From Clytia hemisphaerica (taxonomy: Eukaryota; Cnidaria; Hydrozoa; Leptothecata; Clytiidae), in NCBI GenBank assembly GCA_902728285.1, contig CACVBU010000681.1, forward strand, positions 2,114,260-2,178,259: a stretch of 64,000 bases of DNA. The letters are read 5' to 3'. A program made the position numbers and the translations under genes. This document shows, one piece after another, positions 22,868 through 33,999 of this stretch. Below the pieces are notes generated by a model. That model ran no database searches, was not told the origin of the DNA, and saw only the letters and a list, made by a program, of their open reading frames with translations. The first letter of the stretch is position 1. The number at the start of each line of letters is the position of its first letter.

Positions 22868-23385
22868 ATGTCTGATGAAAATCATGTAAATGTTTTGAAA
22901 GATTTGTACAGACTTTGTGGAGAAAAAATTGTTCTGAAGTATGGTTACAAAACAGCGAAGCACATCAGTATCTTCAAGGAAGTGCTCTTAATTTTCTATG
23001 GGATCAATTTTGAGGTTCAAAAGGACATGCCCAACATGTTTGCAGTAGCTACAATCAGAAGCTGAGAAGATTGAAAAATGCCCCCCAAGAACACCCAGGA
23101 GAGTATCTTCCATCATTTACCTTCCGACAACATGGTGATAACTGTGAAATTTACTTTAAAGACTGCTCTTCATGCTCTTCATCATCACTGCTTTTTAAAT
23201 TGAGTGACTTTGATAAAAAAATGACGTCCCTTGGTTTCAATAAGCTTATCAATCCAGTTGCACCATTCAGACGGATTTATATGATGCAGCGTTTTGTAAA
23301 TTTTGAGGTTATAAATGATATAACTATGACTATTGACTGCGAAAATCAGTGGGAATTACTTGTTCGTGGTAAAAGGTGGTAAAAG
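22868..23385 (+). pseudogene. Unrecognised ORF pair broken by a frameshift
   Basis: The first frame runs from ATG 22868 to a stop at 23065 and begins MSDENHVNVLKDLYRLCGEK. The second frame is open across 23030-23382 and continues with KLRRLKNAPQEHPGEYLP, then CEIYFKDCSSCSSSSLLFKL and FEVINDITMTIDCENQWELL. The composition is protein-like (Cys, Trp, mixed charge). Joining needs one frame change near 23045-23060, so it looks like a once-coding segment, possibly a host or transposon gene relic. No family was recognised. It lies inside the presumed intron of the Gln-rich gene, same strand. Confidence 0.4.
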
Positions 23386-23692
23386 GCTTCCCAAAAATGA
23401 ATACCTTCAAAGATTTTCCCTCACTTTGGAAAATATTACGTTTAACGTTTTGGTTTCGATTTGTTTACCTGGTTTTGAATCATGTTTAATTCAAAGGCGC
23501 GCGTCTTGCAATAGGGAAACACTCACTTTCTATTCTAACTCTTTTAATAATTCTATGATTACACTTATTAAAGTCAGATTCAAGATTGCTATAAAACTTA
23601 AGTCGCAATAGTCATTTTCCCAAAGGTACTGGAAGCTTCTATTTTTTTAACATGGTCAGGCGCCGTGACGAGTGTTTCCCTGTGAAAACAGA

Positions 23693-23778
23693 TAACCTCC
23701 TCGGCCCTTTTTACATCGGCTCTTATTGGCGTTATTCGTGGCGTAATAAAGGCCGGCGTAAAAAGGGCCGATAAGGTA
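23693..23778. repeat. Short palindromic MITE, TACCTTATCGGCC family
   Basis: Starts TAACCTCCTCGGCCC and ends GGGCCGATAAGGTA, with a partly self-complementary middle. It is the close relative of 877-949. It lies 33 bp before the acceptor of the exon at 23812. Confidence 0.7.
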
Positions 23779-23811
23779 AACAAAAATTTCGGGTTATAAT
23801 TTTCAATACAG

Positions 23812-24255
23812 GACGAAGAATTATGGGAACGTCAACGTCAGGCCACTCAAATCAAACGTAAAATCAAACTCCTCAAGAAGGCTGAAAAGGAGAAAGAAAA
23901 ACAGGCGGAAGCCGCCCGCCAAGCACAGGCGGCCGCCGAAGAAAAACACACCCAACAACAACAACAACAACAACAACAACAAACTACCACAGTAGAAGTT
24001 CAACAATCTCTTGAAGTTGACAAGCCAACAAAACAAGTTTCAAATTCACCCGTAATGCGACCGAAAGTGCTTACGTTAGCAGAACAAGCCAAACAACAGA
24101 ACAACGCAGGTTCACAACAAGATATCCAACAAAAACTTGACCCGCAAACACAAGCACCCACGTCAACGGCCAAGCAGCAACAGAAAATTGAAACTCAACA
24201 AGCAGTTGCGGCACCTATTCAAACTCTAATTGCAGCACCACCTCCGAATCGAACC
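23812..24255 (+). CDS. Gln-rich coiled-coil exon, truncated by deaminase C
   Basis: After acceptor TTTTCAATACAG the frame reads DEELWERQRQATQIKRKIKL, a Lys/Glu/Ala helix (AEKEKEKQAEAARQAQAAAEE), a run of about ten Gln encoded by CAA, then a Gln/Thr/Ala-rich stretch (for example AKQQQKIETQQAVAAPIQTL). Codon use and composition are unmistakably coding and GC-richer than the surroundings. At about 24255 the sequence becomes the antisense 3' end of deaminase C. The open frame then runs on meaninglessly to a stop at 24367. No donor site is evident, so the exon looks physically cut by the insertion or rearrangement. Identity unknown. Confidence 0.65.
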
Positions 24256-25224
24256 CGCAATTTTCCAATTCCTTTGCAACATCATCATTCATCACTTCTT
24301 TCAGCCTTCTCTCTAATTCTTATTTATCACTCTCTAACCCTTGAACTTTCGTATCCATCAGCTCTTTGATTCCTCGAATCAGAATTCCCGAGTCAGTGAA
24401 AGGAGTGATTTTCAAACGTCAGCATCAGAATTGACGCGATTAAAATCTTCTTGATCACTTTTATTTGTTCATTACTGTAATAGAAGCATGTATATTTGAC
24501 ATGTATGGAAACGTTTTCATTTCGATCAACAAAATTAACCAACTCGTTGAAACAGGCCTGAAAAGGGGAAGCGTTCAGGTACATTTCAACTTTGATTTTC
24601 CCTGATTTTTAATTCAGATTAGGATCAGAATTAAAATTAGTTTCGTTGATTGCTTCGACAGCCCTATCACAGTAGTGAAATACAGTGGCGCTTTTCAAAC
24701 TATCACAAATAAATATTTTGGGTGTGGGTGTAAACTCATCCTCACCCTCACCGATGACCATGCTTTGCGCATTATAACATGTGAAAGTTTTCTTAAAATC
24801 TATTTCGTTGTTGATCAAATTGGAGAGTGGTTACTTTACGATCAGGGTAATGAAGATGAACAACGTGTGGGTAACAAGTGAAAAAGTGCTTTTTGACGTC
24901 AAATTCATTTTTTAAATCTAATGAACTTTGATCGATATCTCTGTATCCTTTGCAAAATGCGCGGTTCGGTGTTCGGTTCGGTGTTCGGTTCGGTTCGGTT
25001 CTGTTCCCAAAAGAGTTTCCAATCCATTTTTCTAATCATGCCAGCATTTTTTGCATTTATTCCATTGCTTTCTGATCGCTAGGCTCAAAATTTGATATTT
25101 CTTCTCCATGAAGACCAAACCGATATCGACAACGAACTGGAAAACCTGTAAAACTATGTCCATGTTGACCATAGTCTGCGAAATGTCGAAGGATTTCTGC
25201 AGGGTCTTCGTTGCTTGATGCCAT
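24256..25224 (-). pseudogene. AID/APOBEC-like cytidine deaminase C (decayed)
   Basis: The start at 25224 reads MASSNEDPAEILRHFADYGQ and TGFPVRCRYRF, close to gene A. The frame soon meets a stop, and a CGGTTCGGTGTT microsatellite interrupts the segment. Further on, in another frame, it keeps DFKKTFTCYNAQS (the extra region found in gene B), then VEMYLNASPFQACF. There the first zinc-ligand Cys of PCxxC is Phe. VSIHVKYTCFYY follows and then stops. The HAE motif was not found. This copy cannot make an active enzyme. It retains the upstream flank shared with gene A (about 4467-4530 and 25225-25300). Confidence 0.75.
24960..25005. repeat. Microsatellite CGGTTCGGTGTT/CGGTT within deaminase C
   Basis: Repeats of CGGTTCGGTGTT and then CGGTT lie inside the region that corresponds to the deaminase N-terminal half. 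Neither gene A nor gene B has them, so they arose after C was lost. Confidence 0.8.
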
Positions 25225-25299
25225 GTTTATAGGTTATGTCTGATCTCAATTTAAATGTTCAACTTATGATCTCTGTCTTTATACTGAAGCAGAAAAACT

Positions 25300-26515
25300 A
25301 CTTATGGTAGGATTAAAACGAATACAAAGTCCTACTAACGTCTAAATCCTTTCATTCTATGGAGAGGGGATGGAGAGTAATACAGGTAGCCTTAGTAATG
25401 GTAGCCAATATAATGGATAATGGATAATCTTAATCATTATATTCTCTCTTTAAGATTATAGTTTAAATTGGGACATGACTATAGAAAGTGATCTATGCAA
25501 GTAAATACGAAATTAAAACGTTGTCAATTACATATAAAAGGCGTCACAAGGGGTAAACAAGTTCCAGTCCTTTTAAATCACCGAGATCAAACCATGACCA
25601 ATTAAGGTGTTTTAATTATGTACCCTTTTGTTAAAATATGACTGCCTAATTTATTGTTCAACATAATTTCAGCGTACGTTTTTTATAAGAACAAATCAAA
25701 TAAGAATACATTGGCTTTGGTGGCCAAAATATTAAGAACAAGTTATAAGAACATTATAAGAGTTTGTGGAATCAAATTTCCTAAGAAAATGCACAGAAAT
25801 ACTCCGAAAACGAAAACGGTGAAAGTAAGAATAAAACAAGACGACTTAAAGTCGAAAATTTCGCATAATATTAGAACATCAACGACGAAGACGCGTGAAA
25901 CGTGACTGAAAAATCTCTTGTATACTATCTTTCTGATATGAATGATGGTGCACCACCATCAAAATCATTGGGCTTTTCCAGAACAAAATTTGAATATTGC
26001 AGAATATTGTGGGTTTGAGGATATAACATTTTTTGGAAATTTACCCTATGACTTTTGACCCACAGACAGCAGGTCTAACCCCCCGGACAGAGCAGGTCTA
26101 ACCTTCAGACAAGCATCAGTTGACCCTATGGACAATCAAGAGGCCACTAAAGGCAAAAAACAGTTGAGTAGTTGAGCTCCAGCTTCTGAACTAGAAAATG
26201 GCAGGGTAAAAACTAGCCAACTGTAAAGAAATAATACTCTTTGAGATTTTCCAAAATCTCAACGCAATAATCCATATAAAATATATTTAGAAAAGCTCGT
26301 AACTTAAGGATACAGACTTCGGTCAAGATAGAATATTTTATTTTATAAAATAAAATGTTTACACACCCAGTGAAAGTAGTAAGTGCTAAAAGCAGTAAAA
26401 GAATCAATATTAAATGTAATCGATTGATGGCCCTTCTATCAAATCACAACAATGACTCCTTTATACTGCTCTAACTGCATCCCATTAAAACAAACCCTCC
26501 CCAATCTCTTGCCAG
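25300..26515. other. Non-coding interval with a degraded ACACGTTTTTTATAAGAAC element
   Basis: From about 25671 (ACGTTTTTTATAAGAACAAATC) to about 25910 there is a diverged copy of the commonest MITE family, with repeated AAGAACA phrases; its right end is hard to place. Near 26050-26130 a motif AGCAGGTCTAACC(C/T) occurs twice. No genes. Confidence 0.5.
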
Positions 26516-26517
26516 TT

Positions 26518-27045
26518 ACATGTTTTTTTTTTATAAGCATAACGCTTAAAGCATATGAAGACTCAGATTTGCAGGATTCCTAAGCATAACATGAACATAT
26601 ATGTCAGCCTAAAATATTTTTCAAGTGGTCATTTTTATCTGTTTAAAAAGGTTTGGTAGAGGTCAAGTAAAAAATAAGACATTCCACGGTTTCCTACATT
26701 CCAATGCTCCCAAAATCTGAACAAACTTTTACAAAATTTCTGAAATTTCATTAAAAACTTGGCTCGCGTGAATCATAATCATGATTCTTAAATCTTAAGC
26801 ATATACATGTTTTTTTTTATAAGCAAGTGTCTGCCCCTATATCAGGCTCGCATTATGCTTAGCATTCTATTGTTCTCAAACAATAGAGCCATTGTTTAGG
26901 TGCCAAAAACTGAGCCTGCGTATGCTTATAAACGTTATGCTTATAAAAAAAAAACATGTAATAAGCATAAACTATGCCGGGATGCTTTGAGAACTTAAGC
27001 ATACACGAGCCTGACCAAGGGGCATACACTTGCTTATAAAAAAAG
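26518..27045. mobile_element. AAGCATA-family palindromic elements, two or more nested
   Basis: Copies of ACATGTTTTTTTTTATAAGCA and its reverse complement lie at 26518, 26808, 26940 and 27035. They enclose GCATAACGCTTA, AAGCATATG and CAAGGGGCATACACTTGCTTATA. The arrangement suggests one element inserted in or adjoining another. A relative lies at 50086-50466. No coding sequence. Confidence 0.7.
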
Positions 27046-27195
27046 AATTTATCCTGTAAAATAGATATAGGGGAAAGATTCCAGAGTGCGGAAATGGGAA
27101 TCTCATACCAAACAACGGTACCACTGGAGTTTTTAATGATTCAAAATGAAAATCCTGATGAAGTTTGATTGAAGCTCAATTAGTTTGATTTTTTA

Positions 27196-27411
27196 CCGTC
27201 AACTGCTCTAACTTGGGACTATCTGACAAAACATGGGACAGCAATTTGGCCACCATTTCACCAAACCTCCAAAGTCATTTGATTTGAGTTAAGGAACGGC
27301 GTATTTAAAAATACACGATTTCTCTTTCGATTTTTCAGTAAGTTGAAATACAGACCAGATATGCAACAGTCCCATCTTTCGACCAATCGTCCAAGTTAGA
27401 GCAGTTGACGG
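27196..27411. mobile_element. 216-bp MITE, CCGTCAACTGCTCTAACTTGG ends
   Basis: The left end CCGTCAACTGCTCTAACTTGG and right end CCAAGTTAGAGCAGTTGACGG are inverted repeats with one mismatch (or a one-base gap), with TA on both sides. The left half (GGGACTATCTGACAAAACATGGGAC) recurs at 58034-58290, where the right end is missing. Confidence 0.8.
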
Positions 27412-27479
27412 TACCTTGTTGCCCATTCTTTTTACACTCTGACGGCTTATAAGCAGACACCCACGCTAAACCTTAAAGA

Positions 27480-28890
27480 GCAGGCCAATATCTATCATCC
27501 CATCGGCCAGGCGATGTCAATCGAACTGTTCGATTACCGAACCAAATCCAACAGTCATTGAACCAAGAAATTTCGGTAAAGTTCAATTAGTTTGATTGAT
27601 GTTCGATGTGTTTGATTGAGCTGTTGCGCTAGCAATAAGTGGAACCATTTGAGCTAATAAAAACACTGATCGCATCAAACTTAATTGAACTGCGATGTAT
27701 ATAATCAAACATCAAACTGAAGATTTTCAGGTAAAGTTCAATTACTGTTCGATCAGGTTCGATAATCGAACACCTATCGTTTGATGAAATTTGATGGTTC
27801 AATTACCAAAATTGGTTTGATAGGGTTTGGACGTGGACATCGTCGCCTGGCATCGGCCATCGCCATCGGGGAGGAAAAGCTGGAACTTTTTTTTAATCCA
27901 AACTCATCGAACAACAATCAAACTTTATTAGAAAAAAAACTGTCATCAAAATTACATAATCAAACTAATCAAAAAATTGTCTCGTCAAATTAGGCTTGGT
28001 AATCGAACAGCTATTGTTGGATAGCTCGACAGTTCTTCGATATATATGAAATGATTGCTGAATTTCAATTGACATAATTTCTAGGAAATATGTGGAATTA
28101 CTTGCTAAATCAGACTGTTTGTCACAATTGGTTAACATTTAACACATAACTATTTGGTGAAAAAAGGAAAAAAATATGATACCTGTGCTGTTTGTAGTTT
28201 TTTGAAGAAGAGCAGGGTTATGTGATGTTGTTGTTTGTGTAAAATTAACTCTTTTTGTACTACTAACTGAGCATTATCAATTTATTGGTGCATTCACTAA
28301 CTACACAAACATAAAATACTTAGTAGTAAATGAATAATAAACCTCTTTAAATACTCTACAAAAGACCAGAAAACATGATAAAAATGTCTACAGCAGCAGC
28401 AAGTTTCAAAAGTATAAGCAGCCATTAGTTCCCTTAGTTCTCATGATGAAGATGAATGTTTACAAAGGCTTGGTTACACATCTTGCACTATAGTATTTTA
28501 ATTATCAAGAAAAGCGCTGTTTTTTATCTTTGTGAGTGAGTCCACCTTTAGAATATTGGCCGTAGTACGCCCACAGCCAAACGCCCACGCCATAATTTGC
28601 GCCCAAAAAATTTTCTCGCCACGCACACAGAAAGGCTATCGTAATACTTTCGCTATGCGAAATTAATAACAACATTTTTAGGCTTTAAACGAAGGGTCCA
28701 AAAATTTTGGATTTTCTTATATAAAATACGTATACCCGTATTATTATGCATGATATTGTTACTTTTACCTCGTTTTCATCATCACACATTTCCGATCCAA
28801 CTACGTTTTTATATTTATAAGCATAACGCATATAAGCTGAAATTCGGGCTTGAAAAACAATAAATCTATTGTCATATAGAACAATAGAAA
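27480..28890. other. Non-coding interval rich in TTCGATTA/CAATTAGTTTGATTG phrases
   Basis: From about 27140 to 28030 there is a diffuse repeat of TCAATTA, GTTTGATTG and TTCGATNA phrases on both strands, likely a decayed foldback element around 27500-28030. The open frame at 27781-27993 lies in it and is Asn/Gln-rich without a domain. The remainder is AT-rich with nothing recognised. Confidence 0.4.
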
Positions 28891-30975
28891 TTGAGACAAG
28901 AAAAAATACGCTACAACCTATATCAAGCTATTGAAAACAAAGTCATACCTGACTTTGAGATAAAATACTTCGGAATGGAAGCAGATCCTTTTGGAGCAAC
29001 AAAATGTTGCGTTCCTTCTTCACTTTTCTTCATATTTTCCACGCGTGACGTCAGAGGTCGTAAAATATCGTTCGCCAGCAAATCTTCGTGAACGCTAAAG
29101 CAATAAGAAGGTGGGATATTCTATTTTATACGTATACAGCGGGGGGGGGGCAAATTTTTTTCCGTAAGCGGCCCAAGCCCTGATTTAGCGGCTCAAGCCC
29201 TCGGAAACTTTGCGTCTTTTGAGACTTTTGGTAAAGATAAACGAACCGTTATATTCTAATGAATGTGTTCTACTAGTTTTTAGAACTTTTTAGGCCGATA
29301 ATTCAGGTCAGGGGTCACTATAAATTCTAAAATCATGGCAAAAAAGCAAGTCTCAAAAGTCACAAAGTTTCCCAGGTCTTGGGTCGGAATTTAAGGTCTT
29401 GGGCCGCTAAATCAGGGCTTGGGCCGATTACGGAAAAAAATTTGCTACAGGGGGTGGATGAACATTTCCAGGGGGGTACTCAAGGAGAATTTCCAGGGGG
29501 TAAAAATTATTTCCAGGGACTAAAGACTTAGGTTTTTAGTTTGTCCACCGTCACTTCAATGTTCTCACGTTTAGACCTCTGCGATGAAGTATGATTTCTA
29601 AATAGCAACACTTCTCTCATCCTCTCCCCTCTCTCACCAACACTCCATCGCAGCGGTCGGTTTGAAATATCTCAATTGAGAAAAGACGATGACAACAGAC
29701 CCTCTACGGCAATGAATTTTGAAATAAGCCGTAGATACTGGGTTTGTGTACAGAAAACTTTAAGGTATGAAAAGAATTTTTCTTCCAAATGCTTTTTGCA
29801 AATTTTTTTCATTTTCCAGGGAGTATCCACACATTTCCAAGAATATTTTTGACCTGAAAGGTCGCCCATTCCCCCTGGTATGGAAATTTATTGGAATAAC
29901 TCAATGATTGAAAAATAGGAGGTTAAGAAAGCATGATTAGGAGCCTGGTAAATTCAGAGGGATTATGGGGTTATTAAATGTAAACTTTGGTAATTTGTAC
30001 TAAAGTTCCTCCAGCCACACCTTTATAGCAACCACCAAGCGCCCTCCTAACGCCCAATTGCGCCTTCCAAGCTCCACTGAACAGCAACTTAACAATTGCT
30101 GTCCAGCCCTCCTAAACTTCAGTGTTATTCCGGCAGCAATCGGGGTGAACCAGCTCAGGACCTAGGGTTGTAAGTATATTTTATTTATACTTTATAGGCA
30201 GTATTAAAGTTCTTGTTGTTAAATAATCAGAGTATCAGTATTGTAACTGCACAGTCTCACGTTACTGTTTGTGAATAAGATTAGCTTCTGCTCCCCTAGG
30301 TTCTAAGCCCGTCCCTTTTGTAGTCCGGTCTCACTTACCCACTGGGTCTTTTTGAGAGGTCTAATCATCCCCTTAGATAGACTCCAGTACAAATTGACAT
30401 GATCTTTCGTGTTTTCGCATTTTAAAATCACGTGGTACATTCAAGTCGAAAGCAGCAATGAAAATAATATCACAAAATGTTTGCTTTCGTTTTTCTTTTT
30501 GTTGATTCAAATGCATTGTATGAAAAAATATGAAATAAAATACGGTTGAAAATATTTTGTTTTCTTTTTGCCAAATAAGACGTTTTAGCGATGAACTTGT
30601 TCTTGCTTTTAGTTCGTTTTTCGTACTGTAGGAGTAGGAATTAAAATAATGGAAAAGGTTGCGAAAGTTAATAGAAAGAGGAAGAAAAAAGAGAATAAGA
30701 AACATCTTGGAGCTTTCGTTCGTTACTGGGAAATATGGAAACAGCTTTTCATTTTCAGTTGAGGTTCAGTCAGTGTTCTTAAATTTTCCGAAAATCAGAT
30801 GCTGTAGCTTTTTTAAGTATGTATTTTACCAAGTTTGTTCCTCTTAACGAGGAATTGAATGAAGTGAAAAATTGGAATCTCATATTTGATTCATGTTAAT
30901 GTATAATGTATGCTAGAGATTTTTGGATGTCTTTTATCCGGTTAGATTTGAATTTAAGATTTCAATAAGAAGTAA
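28891..30975. other. Non-coding interval with a GGCCCAAGCCCTGATTTAGCGG inverted repeat
   Basis: The left phrase GCGGCCCAAGCCCTGATTTAGCGG (about 29168) is inverted as CCGCTAAATCAGGGCTTGGGCCG (about 29404), and TTTTTTTCCGTAA / TTACGGAAAAAAA flank them. This makes a foldback element of roughly 29150-29445. The surrounding open frames (28891-29091, 29672-29869, 30373-30705) show no domain. Confidence 0.5.
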
Positions 30976-30981
30976 TATACT

Positions 30982-31073
30982 CTCAGGTACCTAGGGGGGG
31001 GGGTGGAATAAGAAATTTTCAAAAAATCAATTAGCGGGGGGGGGCAGGGGGACGGCTATTAGGTACCCAAGAG
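30982..31073. mobile_element. Poly-G relative of the CTCTTGGGTAC MITE family
   Basis: ACTCTCAGGTACCTAG with a 10-G run, then GATTAGCGGGGG, and an end GACGGCTATTAGGTACCCAAGAGTAG. The ends are inverted repeats with mismatches. It is a short member of the family at 48684-48965. Confidence 0.65.
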
Positions 31074-31139
31074 TAGATTGAGTGGATTTATAAAAACTAT
31101 TGTATTATTATTGGACATTTGAAACTATTTTTTTACTAC

Positions 31140-31397
31140 TACACGTTTTTTTTTTATAAGAACAAACTATATAAGAACATAAGGCTTCGAGGCCCAAAAA
31201 TTTAAGAACATTCTAAGAACATTCTAAGGCTTTGGAGACTTAAAAACATGCATTTTCTTAAGAAATTACATCAAAATGCTCAAAAATGCTGAAAATAAGA
31301 ACATTTTAAGAACATTTTTAGGCTTCAAATCCAAAAAACTAAGAACATCCGAAGGCTTCAAAATTTTTTGACGTTCTTATAAAAAAAAACGTGTACT
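31140..31397. mobile_element. MITE, ACACGTTTTTTTTTTATAAGAAC ends
   Basis: Starts ACACGTTTTTTTTTTATAAGAAC and ends GTTCTTATAAAAAAAAACGTGT. The interior repeats AAGAACATTCTAAG and AGGCTTCRAA. This is a full-length copy of the commonest family in the window; another full copy lies in the EXT1 intron (63452-63695). Confidence 0.85.
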
Positions 31398-32190
31398 TCT
31401 TTTTTGAAAAAGGCAAAATACAGAATGTGGAACAAAAGGGTTCAAAGTTTGGATAGAAATTTATCCTGAGATGGATTGGTTACGCATATACTCCAAGCTA
31501 ACCTACCTACGCATAATTTACTAGATATCACGTAGGCTGCCAGAATCCCTCTAAGATGATTTATTTTCAAGGGATGAAATTTTGCCTGAAAAACGATCAC
31601 CGTTGGTTGGGAATCGTTTAAGCCATCCGCAAAATTTCAGCATGGAAGGATTTTAATGGTTTAAAAGGTCATAAATTTGCGTTTTGCTAAAATTTGTTAA
31701 GCGTGAGTCTTTTTTGAGCATTCGCATCCCTTATAAAACAAAAACTAACGTGACTTGAAAATTTAGGACTAAATGAAAACGACTATCATTATTTCAAAAT
31801 AAAAAGACTACCTTTTATAAATTGGATTAATCTATAATCCGTAGGATTGAAATAACAAACGTGAAGGTCTTGTTATTGGGAAGGGAAAATAAAACATAGA
31901 TTGGTTGGCTCGGGATAATTGACTTAATAATTCAGGGTAAACGAACTTTGTTAGGGAAATATCACATTTTCTTTGCTATTTGCTATATGAAAAAACTATT
32001 GTGTTTCTGCCTTCAACTGAGAATATCTACTTTGTTCGCAAATTAGTGAAATTATCAATATTTTTTTTCATTTTCGCGTTGAACTTTCAAATTATTCTCA
32101 TGTAGTGAAGCTGAAGGAAACTTTTTTTAACAAAAGGGAACAATTTATATCATGGTTTCGCAAGGGACTTATTTTCCTCTCACACACATT
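31398..32190. other. Non-coding interval
   Basis: AT-rich, with no recognised gene, inverted end or tandem repeat. Confidence 0.4.
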
Positions 32191-32200
32191 GAACAGGAGG

Positions 32201-32472
32201 CAGTGGCGTGGTGGTAGGGGGGCCAGAGGGCCAGCCCCCCCCCCAGCGGAGCCCTTTTGAGAAGGGGCGCCAAGAAGGATTTTTCAGGCGCCCATATCGA
32301 AAGATTGACAAATGAAAAAACAAAAATGGCGCCCCTCATCACCTCAAAAACTCAAAATTTTCTGGCTCGCTTCCCTCGCACACTCTCTTTTTTGTGACAA
32401 AACAAAAAATCTTTAAAAAGGGCGCCATGTTTGCCTTGGCCACCCCAGAGAAATTTTCCCACCACGCCACTG
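32201..32472. mobile_element. 272-bp hAT-type MITE with 8-bp target duplication
   Basis: Ends CAGTGGCGTGGTGG and CCACCACGCCACTG are inverted repeats of the CAGNGGCG type. ACAGGAGG lies on both sides (32193-32200 and 32473-32480). An 8-bp duplication with these ends is diagnostic of hAT elements. The interior has GGCGCC phrases. A copy in the other orientation lies at 37365-37664. Confidence 0.9.
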
Positions 32473-32509
32473 ACAGGAGGAATATGAAAATTAAAGGTTT
32501 TTTTAAAAT

Positions 32510-32705
32510 AAGAGTGTATCGTTTACTTACTCATCAATTTTAATTCTCAAGCTTTTCACATTGCATTAACAAGGATGTGGAGCAAGATTGGTCAGAAAGA
32601 GGAATATTACACTACGCTTATATTAGCATAGTGTAATAATAGCAAGACACTGTCCCGGTATGAAATATGGGTCTGATATGAAACGGAAACACTTATGTAA
32701 AAATG
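32510..32705. repeat. Third, dispersed copy of a block from the segmental duplication
   Basis: Sequence running from a TTTACTTACTCATCAATTTTAA stretch through GGATGTGGAGCAAGAT, AGACACTGTCC and GATATGAAACGG to ACACTTATGTAAAAA matches 2840-3035 and 17240-17430. Between the matches it carries a small palindrome around TTATATTAGCATAGTGTAATAAT. The block is thus a dispersed repeat, not unique renalase-locus DNA. Confidence 0.7.
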
Positions 32706-33297
32706 AAACTTTTAAGGGAAGGAGTAACCTTTAGGGTTGGAGATTGCTTTAAAATTTTCATATCTCAAATTTGGAAAAGATAAATAAAATTCAGAGGTCA
32801 TCTTGCATGATAACAGTGTCGTGGTGACAATGGGTCAGGCTCTCCCACTAAGCAGAACCCTTTTAATTAGAGGTCCTGGAAAAAAGAGTCCCAGGAAGAC
32901 TTTTTTCAGGTGCCGTCATCATAATATTGACATTTGAAAAGGTAACATAAAAGGAGCTCGCAAGTTTACAAAACATCTCGAGAATGGGCATATTGTGCAG
33001 CCCCTGAAAATTTGTCGCATCATAGCTAAGACTATAGAAGTTTTACAGTGTGAGAATATAAAGTCATCGGATTTTCCTTAAAAGAACTTTAAAATAAGAT
33101 TACTTAGCTTATAGAGTTCAAGTTGGGTTCGAGATAGAGGGAAGTGATAGAGGGAAGTCGAGAAAGAGAGATTCTACTTTAAAAATCTATCACATGTAAA
33201 AAGACATCAAGTTTTCACCAGTGACGCAAATGTGAACTTTAGGGTGAGTAAAGGATATAAAAGGGTTCTTGGCTTTTTCGAGGTTAAGAATATCTTA

Positions 33298-33717
33298 TAC
33301 CTTATCGGGGAAAAAAATGTCGGGGGAAAGTGACGAAAATTTTGAGGGGGTGACGAATTTTTTTTCCCGATATTTTATCACCCGACGAAAACTTTTACCC
33401 GATTTTTTCATCCCCAACCAAAACTTTTACCAATTTTTTAAACCCTAACCAAAATTAAAATCTAAATTTTTTACACCTTTAATATTAACCGAAATTAGTG
33501 CTTTAAACGTTGAATTACAAGATCTTTTTTCGAGCTAGTGAAGGAAACCATTTCATTTGGACAATTTAGTTGGGTGAAAGTGACTAAATTGTAAATTTCG
33601 TCGGGGAAAAGTGACGAATTTGAAATTTTGTTCGGGGGAAAGTGACGAAAATGCCTCTAGGTGACGAAATTTTTCCCCGACTAAATAAAACTCCGACATT
33701 TTCTCCCCGATAAAGTA
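33298..33717. mobile_element. 420-bp element, TACCTTATCGGGGA ends
   Basis: Left end TACCTTATCGGGGA and right end TCCCCGATAAAGTA are inverted repeats. The interior repeats GGGGAAAGTGACGAA and its complement TTCGTCAC-like phrases several times. It belongs to the superfamily with TACCTTATCGG ends (877, 23693, 34369). Confidence 0.75.
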
Positions 33718-33999
33718 TCCTATTAGCTTTTAAAACACAATGCCCCACTATAAAAAATAGCACCAGAGACAGAGAAATGAATTATTCATCATCTTTGAAT
33801 TATTCTTTCTACTAGAAGAAAGAAAAAGAAAAAGAAAGCATAAGGCAATGGTATGAGGTACAAAAAACTGGCAAGAAGAAAAAGATTGGTATGAAAATTA
33901 TATCTGTGGTGTAAAAATACATATTAAAAGTTGAACCAAGGTTGAACGTTAAAAACAAGATAGAAGATTTACAATACTTCTGAAATCATTAAATTCAAC

